The notes beneath the pieces are model-generated. The model saw only the letters and a program-made list of their open reading frames with translations, did not search any database and was not told where the DNA came from. This document shows positions 1 to 9,303 of a stretch of DNA of 23,859 nt, one piece after another. The DNA lies in NCBI GenBank assembly GCA_027604185.1, contig JADGKB010000158.1, forward strand, positions 1 through 23,859. Reading direction: 5' to 3'. The position numbers and the translations under genes were made by a program. The DNA is from Boothiomyces macroporosus. Lineage: Eukaryota > Chytridiomycota > Chytridiomycetes > Rhizophydiales > Terramycetaceae. The first letter of the stretch is position 1. Each line of letters opens with the position of its first letter.

Positions 1-559
1 AAAGTCAATGTATCTGGGCTGGTAACATTTTTTACTGTACATTTTTAAATTTGTTCAACTTTGAAACCCCCCATTATATGGTGTGCTTTTATTATAGTAT
101 TTGAGTAAAAATCAATCAAAGATTCAACAATTGATATGAAATATTGAAAGATGCTGAGTGCAATTGGTATCCAATTTTAGTAATATAGATGGATCTACTA
201 GGCTCAATCTAAACCGCGATTACTCAGGGAAATACGGACAACTAGAAATTACAAGTATCGAAGAATACAAAATTACGCTTGATTAGATGGTTGATTGTAC
301 AAGAGGAAAAATATAGGTGTGCTCTGTGAAAAGCTAGATAATGAAAGTGCATTGCATGGTTACCTAATTCAAGAATTGGGTTAAAGTCGCAATGAAGAAA
401 CAGTAATGTAAGTGACTCACTAGATAAAAGGTATTTGCATCAGTTGGAGACAGTTCGTAGATTCAAAACTATACTTTTGGCAGTGGAAAACGCAGGATAG
501 TCTTGAAATAGAATGAAATGACAGGCAATTACTATTAATTTGATATATACAAAAAGAAT
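1..559. other. Gene-poor region with possible coding remnant
   Basis: No convincing gene is visible. A short coding-like reading starts at ATG 151. With a 22-nt GT..AG segment removed (167-188) it gives 37 residues and stops at 284-286. Further coding-like scraps in other frames follow between about 330 and 500. I cannot join these into one protein or recognise it, so this may be a decayed gene, an intron-rich gene I failed to assemble, or chance. Confidence 0.2.
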
Positions 560-570
560 TCCAGAGTCGT

Positions 571-644
571 GGTTCTATGGTGTAGTTGGTTATCACGTCA
601 GCTTTACATGCTGAAGGTCTCCAGTTCGATCCTGGATGGAATCA
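571..644 (+). tRNA. tRNA-Val (anticodon UAC)
   Basis: A full cloverleaf is visible. The acceptor stem GGTTCTA (571-577) pairs with TGGAATC (637-643) with two G-U pairs, and A644 is the discriminator. The anticodon stem TCAGC/GCTGA closes loop TTTACAT with anticodon TAC. The T arm is TCCAG/CTGGA with loop TTCGATC, which serves as the B box. There is no intron and no encoded CCA. A T-run follows directly. It is an exact copy of the minus-strand gene at 1151-1224. Confidence 0.96.
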
Positions 645-645
645 G

Positions 646-660
646 TCTTTTTATTTTTTT
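646..660 (+). terminator. Pol III T-run terminator
   Basis: A nearly uninterrupted run of T begins two bases after the tRNA discriminator, as expected for RNA polymerase III termination. Confidence 0.75.
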
Positions 661-761
661 CGCCAAATATAGTTTCTTGTAGATATATTTGAATGACCTT
701 TAAGTGGAGAATTTAGTAATATTTTTGCTTTTGCCAAAAACAAAATATGGTGTGTTAAAAT

Positions 762-833
762 AAGGGATCACAGTCGCCCTCCCAGAGAAACTGTCGTTCT
801 CGTCTAGCCTGCCCAAGGCAACTGCGATCCCTT
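762..833. ncRNA. Possible structured RNA or palindromic element
   Basis: The ends AAGGGATCACAGT (762-774) and ACTGCGATCCCTT (821-833) pair over 13 positions with a single A-C mismatch. Inside, GAGAA/TTCTC (785-789 with 797-801) and GCCT/AGGC (807-810 with 816-819) form two hairpins, giving a three-way junction. I recognise no family. The strand is unclear. The minus-strand reading is followed by ATTTTA, a weak Pol III stop. A miniature palindromic element is the alternative, but I see no target-site duplication. It sits between the two tRNA-Val genes. Confidence 0.35.
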
Positions 834-846
834 CTTTGCACCAATT

Positions 847-861
847 GTATTAATTTAATAC
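847..861. repeat. 15-bp palindrome
   Basis: GTATTAA and TTAATAC are perfect 7-bp inverted arms around a single T. It lies in the non-coding spacer between the tRNA genes. No function is evident, and the composition is AT-rich, so chance is possible. Confidence 0.3.
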
Positions 862-1140
862 GTTGATGAATTGAACATTATCATTCATTTTTACATAAAT
901 TGCGCGTTTTTCAACAACTCCCAGTCATTTATTCAAAATTGGTAATCTGAACTGGAATAATATCTGAACTAGTTCGAACAATCTCGAGCGTTTCTTTCTG
1001 GGCGACAGTTTTACACTCCAACTATACCATCCCATTTTCATGAAACAACTTGTTTAAAAATACTTGAAACTTTATGCAAAAAATGAATCCTATTTCCATA
1101 GTATTGCACTATTACTTTTCATGAAGGTTAAAGCATCTAC

Positions 1141-1147
1141 AAAAAAA
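1141..1147 (-). terminator. Pol III T-run terminator
   Basis: Seven A residues on the plus strand give a T7 run a few bases after the 3' end of the minus-strand tRNA-Val. Confidence 0.7.
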
Positions 1148-1150
1148 GAG

Positions 1151-1224
1151 TGATTCCATCCAGGATCGAACTGGAGACCTTCAGCATGTAAAGCTGACGT
1201 GATAACCAACTACACCATAGAACC
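1151..1224 (-). tRNA. tRNA-Val (anticodon UAC), inverted copy
   Basis: The reverse complement is identical, base for base, to the tRNA at 571-644, with the same cloverleaf and TAC anticodon. The identity extends into the 5' flank (TCCAGAGTCGT, to 1235 here and 560 there) and roughly into the 3' T-run. The pair therefore forms inverted arms of about 85 bp with a spacer of 506 bp. Confidence 0.96.
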
Positions 1225-1309
1225 ACGACTCTGGATTTCGAGGTGACATAATCAACACGCATTATAACTACTTTACTCGAAATCTTAATATTTAGAACAC
1301 CTTACATGC

Positions 1310-3155
1310 ATGAATGCATTAAAAATGGTACTTGGAACTGATTTTATTTGCATGCAAAAATCTTTACATTTTTTCAATAGAAAAATGGCGATACAAAAAT
1401 ATATACCGCTCCTGACAGGGATAGCGCTTCCAGTAGCAACTTTTATTAACTTGCAATCGATTACAGTGCCAGTAGACTTGTACAAACATAATTCAAAAGT
1501 GATCTGGTTATTATCTTTAATTTCACTACTGTTTGGATTCAGCAGCACCATTGCCCTGTTTGTGAGGATGCTGGAAAAAAAGATCAAGTGGATGACAAGG
1601 TATATAATTCATAATACAGAATAATTATGATGGGATCGCTGGGACAAGGAATGGGATGTATCCTAACTCTGTTGTTCTTCCACTTTACTTTGAAATCTGG
1701 GGAATCCAAATATACTGAAGCGATAGTTTACAATTTATTAGCAGCCAGTTTATCTTTTTTTAGTTGGGGATTAACAGTGTACCACCATCACTATAATGTT
1801 GCACACGATCAATTATATTCCTGGACGCTGTATGAACTATCACTTGAACAACGCCAATTTATCTTGCTGACGATCGCTTCGATATTTTACATGTCAGTGG
1901 TTTCTGCTTTCTATGGATTTCTGGAAGATTGGGATTTTGAAATTGCTCTGTATTGGTGTATATGTACTTTTACCACTATCGGATTTGGTGATTACGCTCC
2001 CAAGAATATATGGGGAATGGCTTTGTTGCCTCCTGTTACTTTTGTTGGAATTGGGCTAGTTGGTTCAAATATGTGGTCTCTTCGTAACGTGCTATTGGAA
2101 TTCCTGGCAATCCAACTAGCATCACAATATTCAAAAGTTTATGTCGACTCCCAGCTTAAAGTTACCAATCCAAGAAGGAAACCTATCAATAGAAGAACGT
2201 CAGAACCAGTGTTTGACCGTTACCACAACCAAAGAGATTTGGAAAATAGTCAACAAGATTTAAATGTACCAACTAGTAGCAGAATGCCTATTCCTAAACC
2301 TGCCAGAAAACCAAACATTTCCAGGTCACCAGGGCAGTTCAAGTTTGGTGTGATGCACCAATCTCCTGTTGATGAAAATGTTCCTTTATTGGAAGAGCAT
2401 GAAGATGGTAGCTTAAGTTAACGATAGACTCAGTTGATTTATCTCCTCCAGAACCAAATTCAGTCAACCCTGTTGACAATGAAGCAAATCCAAAAACGCT
2501 TCGAATTACAAGAAACAAGCGACTGCCTTCAGTGGTAATTGTCGGAAATGATGCGCTTAAAAGATCCCACATTGTCCAAACTACCCAGTCTACCATTTCC
2601 AGGCAAATAGTCTATTCTTTAATCTTGGTAATCTCCAACATTCTGGTTTCAGGAATGATATTTTCATATCTAGAGGATTGGTCTATTTTGGAAGGATTCT
2701 ACTTTTCATATTGCGCATTCATGACTATTGGATATGGCGATTATACGCTTAAAACTTATCTTGCCAGATCTATATTTATTTGGTTTATTTTCTTTGCGAT
2801 CGGCAGCTCCACCTATCTCATCGCAATGCTATCTGAATTGGCAGTTGATCAATGGACAGTCACTACAAACTATATTGCCAAGCGGGTTGACCGATACGAA
2901 GTAAAAGCCAAACTAAAGAAACAATTCAACAAAAAAGGTAAAGAAAAGCAAGAGAGCGAGGAAGAGGATGCGCTACCGAAATCAGATGCTATTGATATCC
3001 ACCCAGAATCACTTGGCGAGTACGGCGCGAGACAGTTTATCCCGGATAGAGCATCATACGATGGTGCTATGCAACGGCAATTCGATCGTCCAGCAGCTTA
3101 CTCTGTAAGTCTCACTCGCTCAGAAGAAACCACTCGTCCTAACCCCTTCCTATAA
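1310..3155 (+). CDS. TOK-type two-pore outward-rectifier K+ channel
   Basis: Predicted 601-residue membrane channel moving K+ across the plasma membrane, of the fungal TOK architecture (four N-terminal helices, then two pore units). Selectivity filters are visible as TIGFGD (about residues 216-221) and TIGYGD (about 459-464), each after an EDW-containing pore-helix lead. A long polar loop of about 150 residues separates the pores, and the C-terminal tail is charged and coiled-coil-like. Exons are 1310-1599, 1620-2407 and 2428-3155. The introns are 20 nt each (GTATATAATTCATAATACAG and GTAGCTTAAGTTAACGATAG), and removing them restores one frame. The start is uncertain: ATG 1385, just before the first hydrophobic stretch, is an alternative. 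No closer subfamily is claimed. Confidence 0.88.
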
Positions 3156-3189
3156 TATATTTTAATTTTCGCGTTGGTAATTTTTTCAA

Positions 3190-3712
3190 ATGCAATCTCT
3201 AGTCCCGCTTGGAGGTGAAGCTTGTCCATATTTTGCGCCATTTTTAGGTCTAGCTGGAGCAGCTTGTGCAATGATATTTTCAGCTGTTGGAGCTGCATAC
3301 GGAACAGCGAAATCAGGAATCGGTATTGCAGGATTAGGTCAAGTTAAACCGGAATTGTAATACGAGTTAATTTAGAATGATGAAGAGTTTGATTCCTGTT
3401 GTTATGGCTGGTATTATTGGTGTTTATGGGTTGGTTATAGCGGTACTGATTGCAAATAATATGGACCCTACCAAAGGGTACAGTCTGTTTGCTGGGTGTG
3501 TACATTTGGCGTCTGGATTATCAGTTGGATTCAGTGGAATTGCCGGAGGATATGCCATTGGGTTGGTTGGAGATGCTGGTGTCAGATCATATATATATCA
3601 ACCAAAAATGTTTGTAGGAATGGTATTAATATTAATTTTCGCTGAAGTTTTGGGATTGTATGGAATGATTATCGGATTGATTCTCAACACTAAAGCAACA
3701 AGCGCTTGTTGA
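3190..3712 (+). CDS. V-type H+-ATPase proteolipid subunit c (or c')
   Basis: 167-residue four-helix proteolipid of the V-ATPase Vo rotor, which carries protons across the vacuolar or endosomal membrane. The N-terminal [14 protein letters not shown], the [15 protein letters not shown] block and the fourth helix [13 protein letters not shown] are diagnostic. The proton-carrying Glu is about E146. Exons are 3190-3356 and 3376-3712, split by a 19-nt intron (GTAATACGAGTTAATTTAG), without which the protein would end at KPEL. Length matches the family (about 160). The sequence mixes Vma3-like and Vma11-like residues, so c versus c' is left open. It ends 81 bp from the convergent CTNNBL1 gene. Confidence 0.93.
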
Positions 3713-3793
3713 TCAAATAAACATTTTAAGTTTAAAGTCTTGCACCGATACTTATTTATTCGTTCGATTCAATCGTTGATATCATGTCAGTTA

Positions 3794-5353
3794 TCAATTG
3801 CTTTTCCTTTCCTTCATCCAGATTTTCACAGTACACTTAATTAGCCTCATTTTACCTTGCAAGACATTGATTACATTGTCCAACGTCTCGTTTATAGTAC
3901 CAAGCAGTTCGGGAAGCACCAATTTGATCTCTGGTGATTTTGTAATCAAATACAGGAGTATTACATCAACCATTTGTAATGTAAACAGCCCCGCTTCTAA
4001 AAGGTCAAAGTATTCTTCATCCTCTTCTCCAGCATCAACCATCTGGATTTTTAGTTTGTATTGATCGTGTAATAGAATCAATCTATGTAGTTTTTCATAA
4101 TCATTCTCGATGAATTTATAAATCAAACGCTGTGCGGTTGCTGGTGATAGACTGCGAAACAGAGATGCAATAATGGATACGAGGTGCTCTTCTTGGTCTT
4201 TCTGGGAGTAATCCGGGTAGAGTTTCTTGTATTTTGTGTCTGATTTCTTCATGAATGCTGAAAATATTGATCCTAGTCCCGATAATTCAACCAATTGTTC
4301 CGCAGCTTCGTTAGAATCACCAAGCATCAAGTGAGATAATGTTTTGAATGCCCTCATCTTGGCCATCTTTTTTTGTCTATCTTAAACCAGAGTTACTTTA
4401 TCATTATCAGCATTAGCTGAATACCTTCGCCTTCCATGAACAATTTCTTGTGCGCTTCATGATGCAAAATTAAGCAGAGAATATCAAAGCAGTTTTCCAT
4501 TAATTCAACTTCTTCCCCTTCTCCAGGATCTTTCTTGATATAGTTGGCCAATACCTGAAGTAATATTTCAATTCCGTCCTTCTCTACTAGTTTTGTCCTA
4601 TTTGCTTCAGACCTCGTTACTAATATGGAAAGCAACTCTGAGCAATACTGGCGAACAGAGTCAAACTCTTTTCTGCTGATTCGCTCCAGTAACCAATCCA
4701 ACAGCTTTCCAGTATTAAAGATTCTAGCATCCAGATCAGGATTGACAGAGATAAAGTTTTCAAAAACAGACAGTGTATTGAAGATCCCTTTGTTATCATA
4801 AAGTACCTTGCTTATCGTCCAGCCTGGTGTCGTCTAACCTTCCCAGATTAGCAACCAGCAAATCTAAAGCATCCAACTGAACTAATTTTTCCACCAATAG
4901 ACCAACTCCTTCTTCATCTTCTGCCAAATCTTCATCTACAAGTTCATTCAATAACTCTACACACTGAATCGAAATATCTGTATTTTCATGTGACAAAAGG
5001 GATAAAATATTTGGTAGGCAATCCAAATCCAAAAGTGCCGGATATAATTCTGGTGCTGATGAAATTGAAGTCAAATTCTTGATTGCTTCAACCAAATCTG
5101 CTTCCGATTCGATATATTTCATTGGATCGCCAGCATACTTGCTACGCTGAATGGTATTCTTTTGTAACGCCTTGTTGAATGCGGAAACTAATTTCTTCAA
5201 GGTTGGTAAATCTATCACTGCAGCGACTTTTTCTCCTTGGTCGATTAGTGCCGAGAGTTGATGGTCCGCGGTTGTTATCTTTGCGGATCCGCTATCCAAT
5301 TTCACTTTTTTATTTGCCTGTTCTGGCTGCTTGAAAATATCGTCAATATTCAT
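3794..5353 (-). CDS. CTNNBL1: Beta-catenin-like protein 1 (spliceosome-associated)
   Basis: 506-residue homologue of CTNNBL1, an armadillo-like helical protein known to associate with the Prp19/CDC5L spliceosomal complex in the nucleus. Matching landmarks are an N-terminal Lys-rich segment (NKKVKL), DPMKYIESEADL, SHENTDISIQCVELLNEL, YCSELLSIL, the EGEGIQLMLIMIK block, RAFKTLSHLMLG, and a C-terminal EEYFDLLEAGLFTLQ region. Exons are 5353-4807, 4787-4397 and 4376-3794. The introns are 19 nt (GTACTTTATGATAACAAAG, ending AAG) and 20 nt (GTAACTCTGGTTTAAGATAG). Human CTNNBL1 is slightly longer (563), mostly in its acidic N-terminus. This splicing-associated gene itself carries ultra-short introns. 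Confidence 0.93.
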
Positions 5354-5395
5354 TTTCTTTTGATCTCAATTTTCACTTTTGAAAAAAACGTGACT

Positions 5396-5695
5396 TTAGT
5401 AAATTGGCTCTAATTGGGAATGGATTTCGAATGAACAGAGGATCGACTCTTCTAAATGTTTGCCAATCGATTTGCTGTAGTGGCAACATAAGGGGGAGGT
5501 TGAGTTCACCAATGACTGGGCATCAGAGTGACCTTTTATACTTGGACACTTTGGGGCTAGATCTTGTAATCTTTTAAGGTAGGAAGATATTAAATCGGAC
5601 CATTTCGGAATATGCGTTAGCGATGAGTAATCATTTCCCTTTACTGCATCCCTGTGCCACAAAAAACTAATTTCAACAGCTCTTTTAATTATCAT
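5396..5695 (-). CDS. Small hypothetical protein
   Basis: 99-codon open frame, 42 bp upstream of CTNNBL1 on the same strand and divergent from the chitinase. It contains several Cys and His residues (KCPSIKGH, PLCCHYSK) and no membrane segment or signal peptide. I do not recognise a family. Its residue composition looks protein-like and nothing overlaps it, but a spurious ORF or one exon of a longer gene cannot be excluded. Confidence 0.45.
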   Translation of the reverse strand: MIIKRAVEISFLWHRDAVKGNDYSSLTHIPKWSDLISSYLKRLQDLAPKCPSIKGHSDAQSLVNSTSPLCCHYSKSIGKHLEESILCSFEIHSQLEPIY

Positions 5696-5868
5696 TCAAA
5701 TCAAAAATTAACTCGATTAGCACATGTTAACATCTTTAAAATTTCCTTGGTTACCAAATAATACGATTTGTGAATGACAATCAAATCCTCGAGTTACAAG
5801 CTTCCACTCTTATTTCATGGGATCCATTGAATTAGGAAGTAATTTTTTTACAAAAATTAAAAGGTTAG

Positions 5869-7675
5869 ATGCTGGGGTTATTAATTCACTCCGCAAATGC
5901 CGGACCGTTGGGGTCGACCATCAAGTTCACTGGATCAGCAATTTGTGCACCACTCTGGGGTCAATGTAACTAGTATTAATTTAGGTGGTGGAGTAACTTG
6001 GACTGGTCCAACCTGCTGTGCATCTGGATCGTTTTGCTCAGCAGGAAATCCCGTCAATCCTTGGTATTCTCAATGTATTCCGGGTACCGCTCCTGCCACT
6101 ACTAGTGATGCAGGTAATGGGAACCCAACGACTACTACTACTTCTACAGTTCCTACATCGGGAAGCTGCGTAGGTGCGCCATTGGCCCCTTACTCTCAAT
6201 GTGGAGGATTTGGATATGTTGGTAAATAGAGGCTCAATATAGGTAGTAATTGCTGCGCGTCATTCAGTGGTGTAACTTATGCCTGTCAAGGGGGATACTG
6301 GTGGATGAGCTGCACTCCTTCTGGTAACCAACCACCAGCAACTACCACTACCAACATTGTAGTACCTGTTACAACCACCACCAATGTTGTAGTACCTGCC
6401 ACAACCACTACTCGAGCAGCCACCACTACCAATCCTGTTGTTCCTACTACAACTGCTAACGTTCCTTCAACCACCACCAGCAATAGTGCTACTCCAACTG
6501 GGTGTGTCGGTGCTCCTCTTGCTGAATGGGCTCAATGTTCTGGAATAGGCTATACAGGAAGCACTTGCTGTTCCTCTGGTCTTGTTTGTGTGGTATCATC
6601 TCAATGGTGGGGTTCATGTCAAAAAGCACCTCCTACAACAGCTGCTTCTACAACTGTTTCTGCATCTACTACAAAGGTTACGTCAACTACTACACCAGCT
6701 TCCGCTACTACTACAAAAGTAACCACCTCCTCAGCATCGCCAACCTCCACTCACTTTCCGATGCATCCTCCACCTGCAAGAGTATTTGCTCCGTATTTGG
6801 ATGTAACCAAGAGTACCATATCTGTCTCTGATATGCAAAATGCTAGAACAAACTGGGTTATTTTATCATTTATCGTTGCTGGATCAAACAACCAGCCTAC
6901 CTGGGCATCACAGTATGACATTACTTCCAGTTTTTACATGGATGCAATTAACAGTATCCGTGCAAATGGAAATGACATTGCAATTGCTTTTGGTGGTTAT
7001 GACTTTCAAGAACTTGCTTTGGTTATCACTGATGTAAAACAACTACAGGCTGCTTACCAATCAGTAATTGACAGATATCAAGTAAGCTGGATTGATTTCG
7101 ATATTGAATCTACCTCTATTTACGATACAGCAGCAAATGATCGCCGTGCACAAGCAATTGCAGGGCTTCAACAAGCTAATCCAGGTCTTACTGTATCATT
7201 TACTGTTTCTGTAATTCCTTCTGGAATGGTTTCATCTGGTATTTCTTGGATAACCAACCTGAAATCTCGAGGTGTCCGTATCGACATCCTGAACATTTTA
7301 GCGATGGATTACGGGGTTCCTGGAGAAAATGGTGCAACTGGAATGGGTGGATATGCTATCCAAGCTGCCCAAAGTACATACGCTCAATTGCAACAGATCG
7401 GATATACCAGTACTAAACTGGGAATCACACCAATGATTGGTGCTAATGATGTCAGTGGTGAATTCTTTACCTTGGCCAATGCTCAACAAGTTGTTGATTT
7501 TGCTCTTGCAAATTCATACATTCAAATGCTGGCTTTCTGGTCACTTCATCGTGATTCAGCTTGTAGTGGACAATGTGCTGACTACACTAATTATGCAGCT
7601 GTGGTTCCATTATACGATTCTTCCAGAATTGCTCAAAATGCCTTTGATTTTAGTCACATTTTCAACGCTTTTTAG
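5869..7675 (+). CDS. Secreted GH18 chitinase with three CBM1 modules
   Basis: 588-residue modular enzyme predicted to hydrolyse chitin outside the cell. Order: short hydrophobic N-terminus; CBM1 module 1 (about 27-63, WGQCGGVTWTGPTCC); module 2 (94-135); module 3 (199-237); Thr/Ser-rich linkers; GH18 barrel (about 290-588). The GH18 active-site strand reads SWIDFDIE with E400 as the predicted proton donor; the first Asp of the usual DxxDxDxE is Ser. AMDYG and the later Trp strand (AFWSLHRD) are also present, as in the PF-ChiA-like/ChiD-like branch. Exons are 5869-5965, 5985-6221 and 6243-7675, with introns of 19 and 21 nt. Joining exon 1 restores the first CBM1. The start at 5869 gives a weak signal peptide (MLGLLIHSANA), so the true N-terminus is uncertain. 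Confidence 0.88.
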
Positions 7676-7719
7676 TATATTCAATTTGCAACTGAAATAA
7701 ATATATTTTACAACGATAA

Positions 7720-8658
7720 TTACAACAACAATTGAACAATTTGTTCAAATCCTTTTTCTTGAGCCCAAGCTATCGCATAGTCATTATCAGCGTGTTTATC
7801 AACTCTGCTGTCTTGTAAAAGTAACTTTACGATTTCGTAATGGCCATTTCTGCAAGAATGCTTCAAGGAAAAGTTGTCATTGTCACTGGGATCTGCACCT
7901 TTTTCAACCAACAGTTTAACGATAGCTAAATGTCCTTTGCGAGCTGCCCAGCATAACGCATAGTTTGCCTGTGAATGTATATTCACTCTGGAATCTGAAA
8001 CCAACAATTTTGTAATATCAAAGTATCCTTTCTTGCAAGCTATGCGTAGTGCCAAATCAGAATCGAATGAAGGATCAACCAGTGGAAGTAATCTCTCAAC
8101 TATTTGGATTTTGTTCAAGTCTGTTGCATGTAATAATAGCTCTACGGAAGGTTCAGATTTTGCTAGCAAGTAGTCAAACATTTCTAAATTCCCGTATTTG
8201 ATGGATAGTATGAGATCGCTTGTAGTAATTTCTTGGTTTAATAATTGAACTGATTTAACTGAGCCGTTGACAATACTTGATTGAAATAGTTCCTTCTTGT
8301 TTCTAACTAAAGAAAGCCCAACCAAATTGATTAATCGGATGATAATGCGTTCATCAAAGACGGGCATATTTTCAAGCAAGCCCAACATGTCAGATTTTGA
8401 AAGTTTCGTGAACGCCAAGTCCAATTGAGAGTAGTGTCCCCTTTCAATGAGGTAATATAGGGAATCGAGCGTAAGGTATGCCAAATCCAACTGGTAGCAG
8501 CCTGGGTGTGCTTGAGATTCGGATTCTTTGTAAGCTTGGAAAGTAAGCTTTGGGATTTTTGATAATTGGTTAGTATTGATTGCCATGGATAACTGATGAT
8601 ATGATTCGAACGGTAAGTGTTGTGCTATGAGATCAATTTCAAAGAAAAGATTTTGCAT
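7720..8658 (-). CDS. Ankyrin-repeat protein
   Basis: 312-residue intronless protein. The C-terminal half holds about five ankyrin repeats, clearest from residue 190 on (ALRIACKKGYFDITKLLV, ALCWAARKGHLAIVKLLV, SLKHSCRNGHYEIVKLLL, AIAWAQEKGFEQIVQLLL). The N-terminal 150 residues are Leu-rich and degenerate, with a possible F-box-like opening (HLPFESYHQLS) that I cannot confirm. No signal peptide or transmembrane helix is visible. The last repeat ends exactly at the stop, with no capping segment. Its 3' end is 44 bp from the convergent chitinase. Ligand and function are unknown; ankyrin repeats indicate protein binding. Confidence 0.85.
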   Translation of the reverse strand: MQNLFFEIDLIAQHLPFESYHQLSMAINTNQLSKIPKLTFQAYKESESQAHPGCYQLDLAYLTLDSLYYLIERGHYSQLDLAFTKLSKSDMLGLLENMPVFDERIIIRLINLVGLSLVRNKKELFQSSIVNGSVKSVQLLNQEITTSDLILSIKYGNLEMFDYLLAKSEPSVELLLHATDLNKIQIVERLLPLVDPSFDSDLALRIACKKGYFDITKLLVSDSRVNIHSQANYALCWAARKGHLAIVKLLVEKGADPSDNDNFSLKHSCRNGHYEIVKLLLQDSRVDKHADNDYAIAWAQEKGFEQIVQLLL

Positions 8659-8711
8659 GCTGGCAGCAATTTTATCTTGAATTTATACAATTTTTTATCT
8701 CATTTTGATGA

Positions 8712-8735
8712 CATGTGAAAACCATTTTTCACATG
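8712..8735. repeat. Perfect 10-bp inverted repeat (hairpin)
   Basis: CATGTGAAAA and TTTTCACATG are exact reverse complements separated by CCAT. It lies 54 bp upstream of the ankyrin gene ATG, so it may sit in that gene's promoter or leader. Confidence 0.6.
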
Positions 8736-8796
8736 GTTGGTAATTTAATTGCCGCGCTGTAAGAAAAAACGTTGGAAACAAGAAATAAAGAAATGG

Positions 8797-8874
8797 GAAT
8801 AAATATTACCCGCATTTGAATACCGGATTCATTTATAGAAATAAATATTACCCGCATTTGAATACCAGATTCAT
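8797..8874. repeat. Tandem duplication, 42-bp period
   Basis: The unit AATAAATATTACCCGCATTT plus the following GAATACC and ATTCATT recurs at an offset of 42 bp (copy 1 at 8797-8838, copy 2 from 8839). Only one substitution (CCGG versus CCAG) is seen in the first 35 bases, suggesting a recent duplication. Confidence 0.85.
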
Positions 8875-9042
8875 TATTCAATTCCTTTTTCATTTATCCA
8901 AGTTTTCGTGAATCGAATACATGTGCAGCCCCTAATTTACAATCAATAACGCCAAAAACCTTTATCATATGAAGACATTGACAGTGATTTATTGCTATGG
9001 AAAACCAATTTAGCCATTTTGGAATTTAATTTAGATCATATG

Positions 9043-9063
9043 GAACAGAACCACATTCTGTTC
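9043..9063. repeat. Perfect 8-bp inverted repeat (hairpin)
   Basis: GAACAGAA and TTCTGTTC are exact inverted arms around CCACA in the same intergenic spacer. Function unknown. Confidence 0.5.
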
Positions 9064-9303
9064 GTATATCTGATTGGTAAAAATCTCTCTTATCGTGGCT
9101 ACAAGTAATGAATTGATGGCGGAGCGGTTGCTGTACTGTACTGCCTGATAACCTGTGCAAGTAGTCAATTTATCTTTTAACAATTCTGAACACAACCAAC
9201 AGTTTTGCCTTTACAATGATTAAAATGAGCCAGTCCCTTTCCTTACTAAAGAATGACAGGAAACAATTACAATGATATTCAAATAGCCAAGGGTGTAAAC
9301 AGT

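Larger units (their letters stand above)
8659..9303. other. Intergenic spacer with hairpins and a tandem repeat
   Basis: No gene is supported in this stretch between the ankyrin gene start and the REEP gene stop. It contains two perfect hairpins (8712-8735 and 9043-9063) and one 42-bp tandem duplication (8797-8874). A 22-codon ORF at 9041-9110 is too short to support. Confidence 0.6.

Noticed and set aside
762..833. Hammerhead ribozyme
   Set aside because: The three-way junction lacks the CTGATGA and GAAA core on either strand.
2417..2433. 17-nt intron option in the K+ channel gene
   Set aside because: The 20-nt alternative 2408-2427 starts GTA, matches the common length and also restores the frame.
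5966..5984. 25-nt alternative for the first chitinase intron (5960-5984)
   Set aside because: Only the 19-nt form gives the full WGQCGG of a CBM1 module.
6286..6483. Val/Thr-rich minus-strand ORF
   Set aside because: It is the complement of the Thr-rich chitinase linker repeats.
9041..9170. Short spliced ORF (22 codons plus a possible 20-nt intron)
   Set aside because: The supposed intron lacks a good branch site, the peptide is about 34 residues, and there is no family match.
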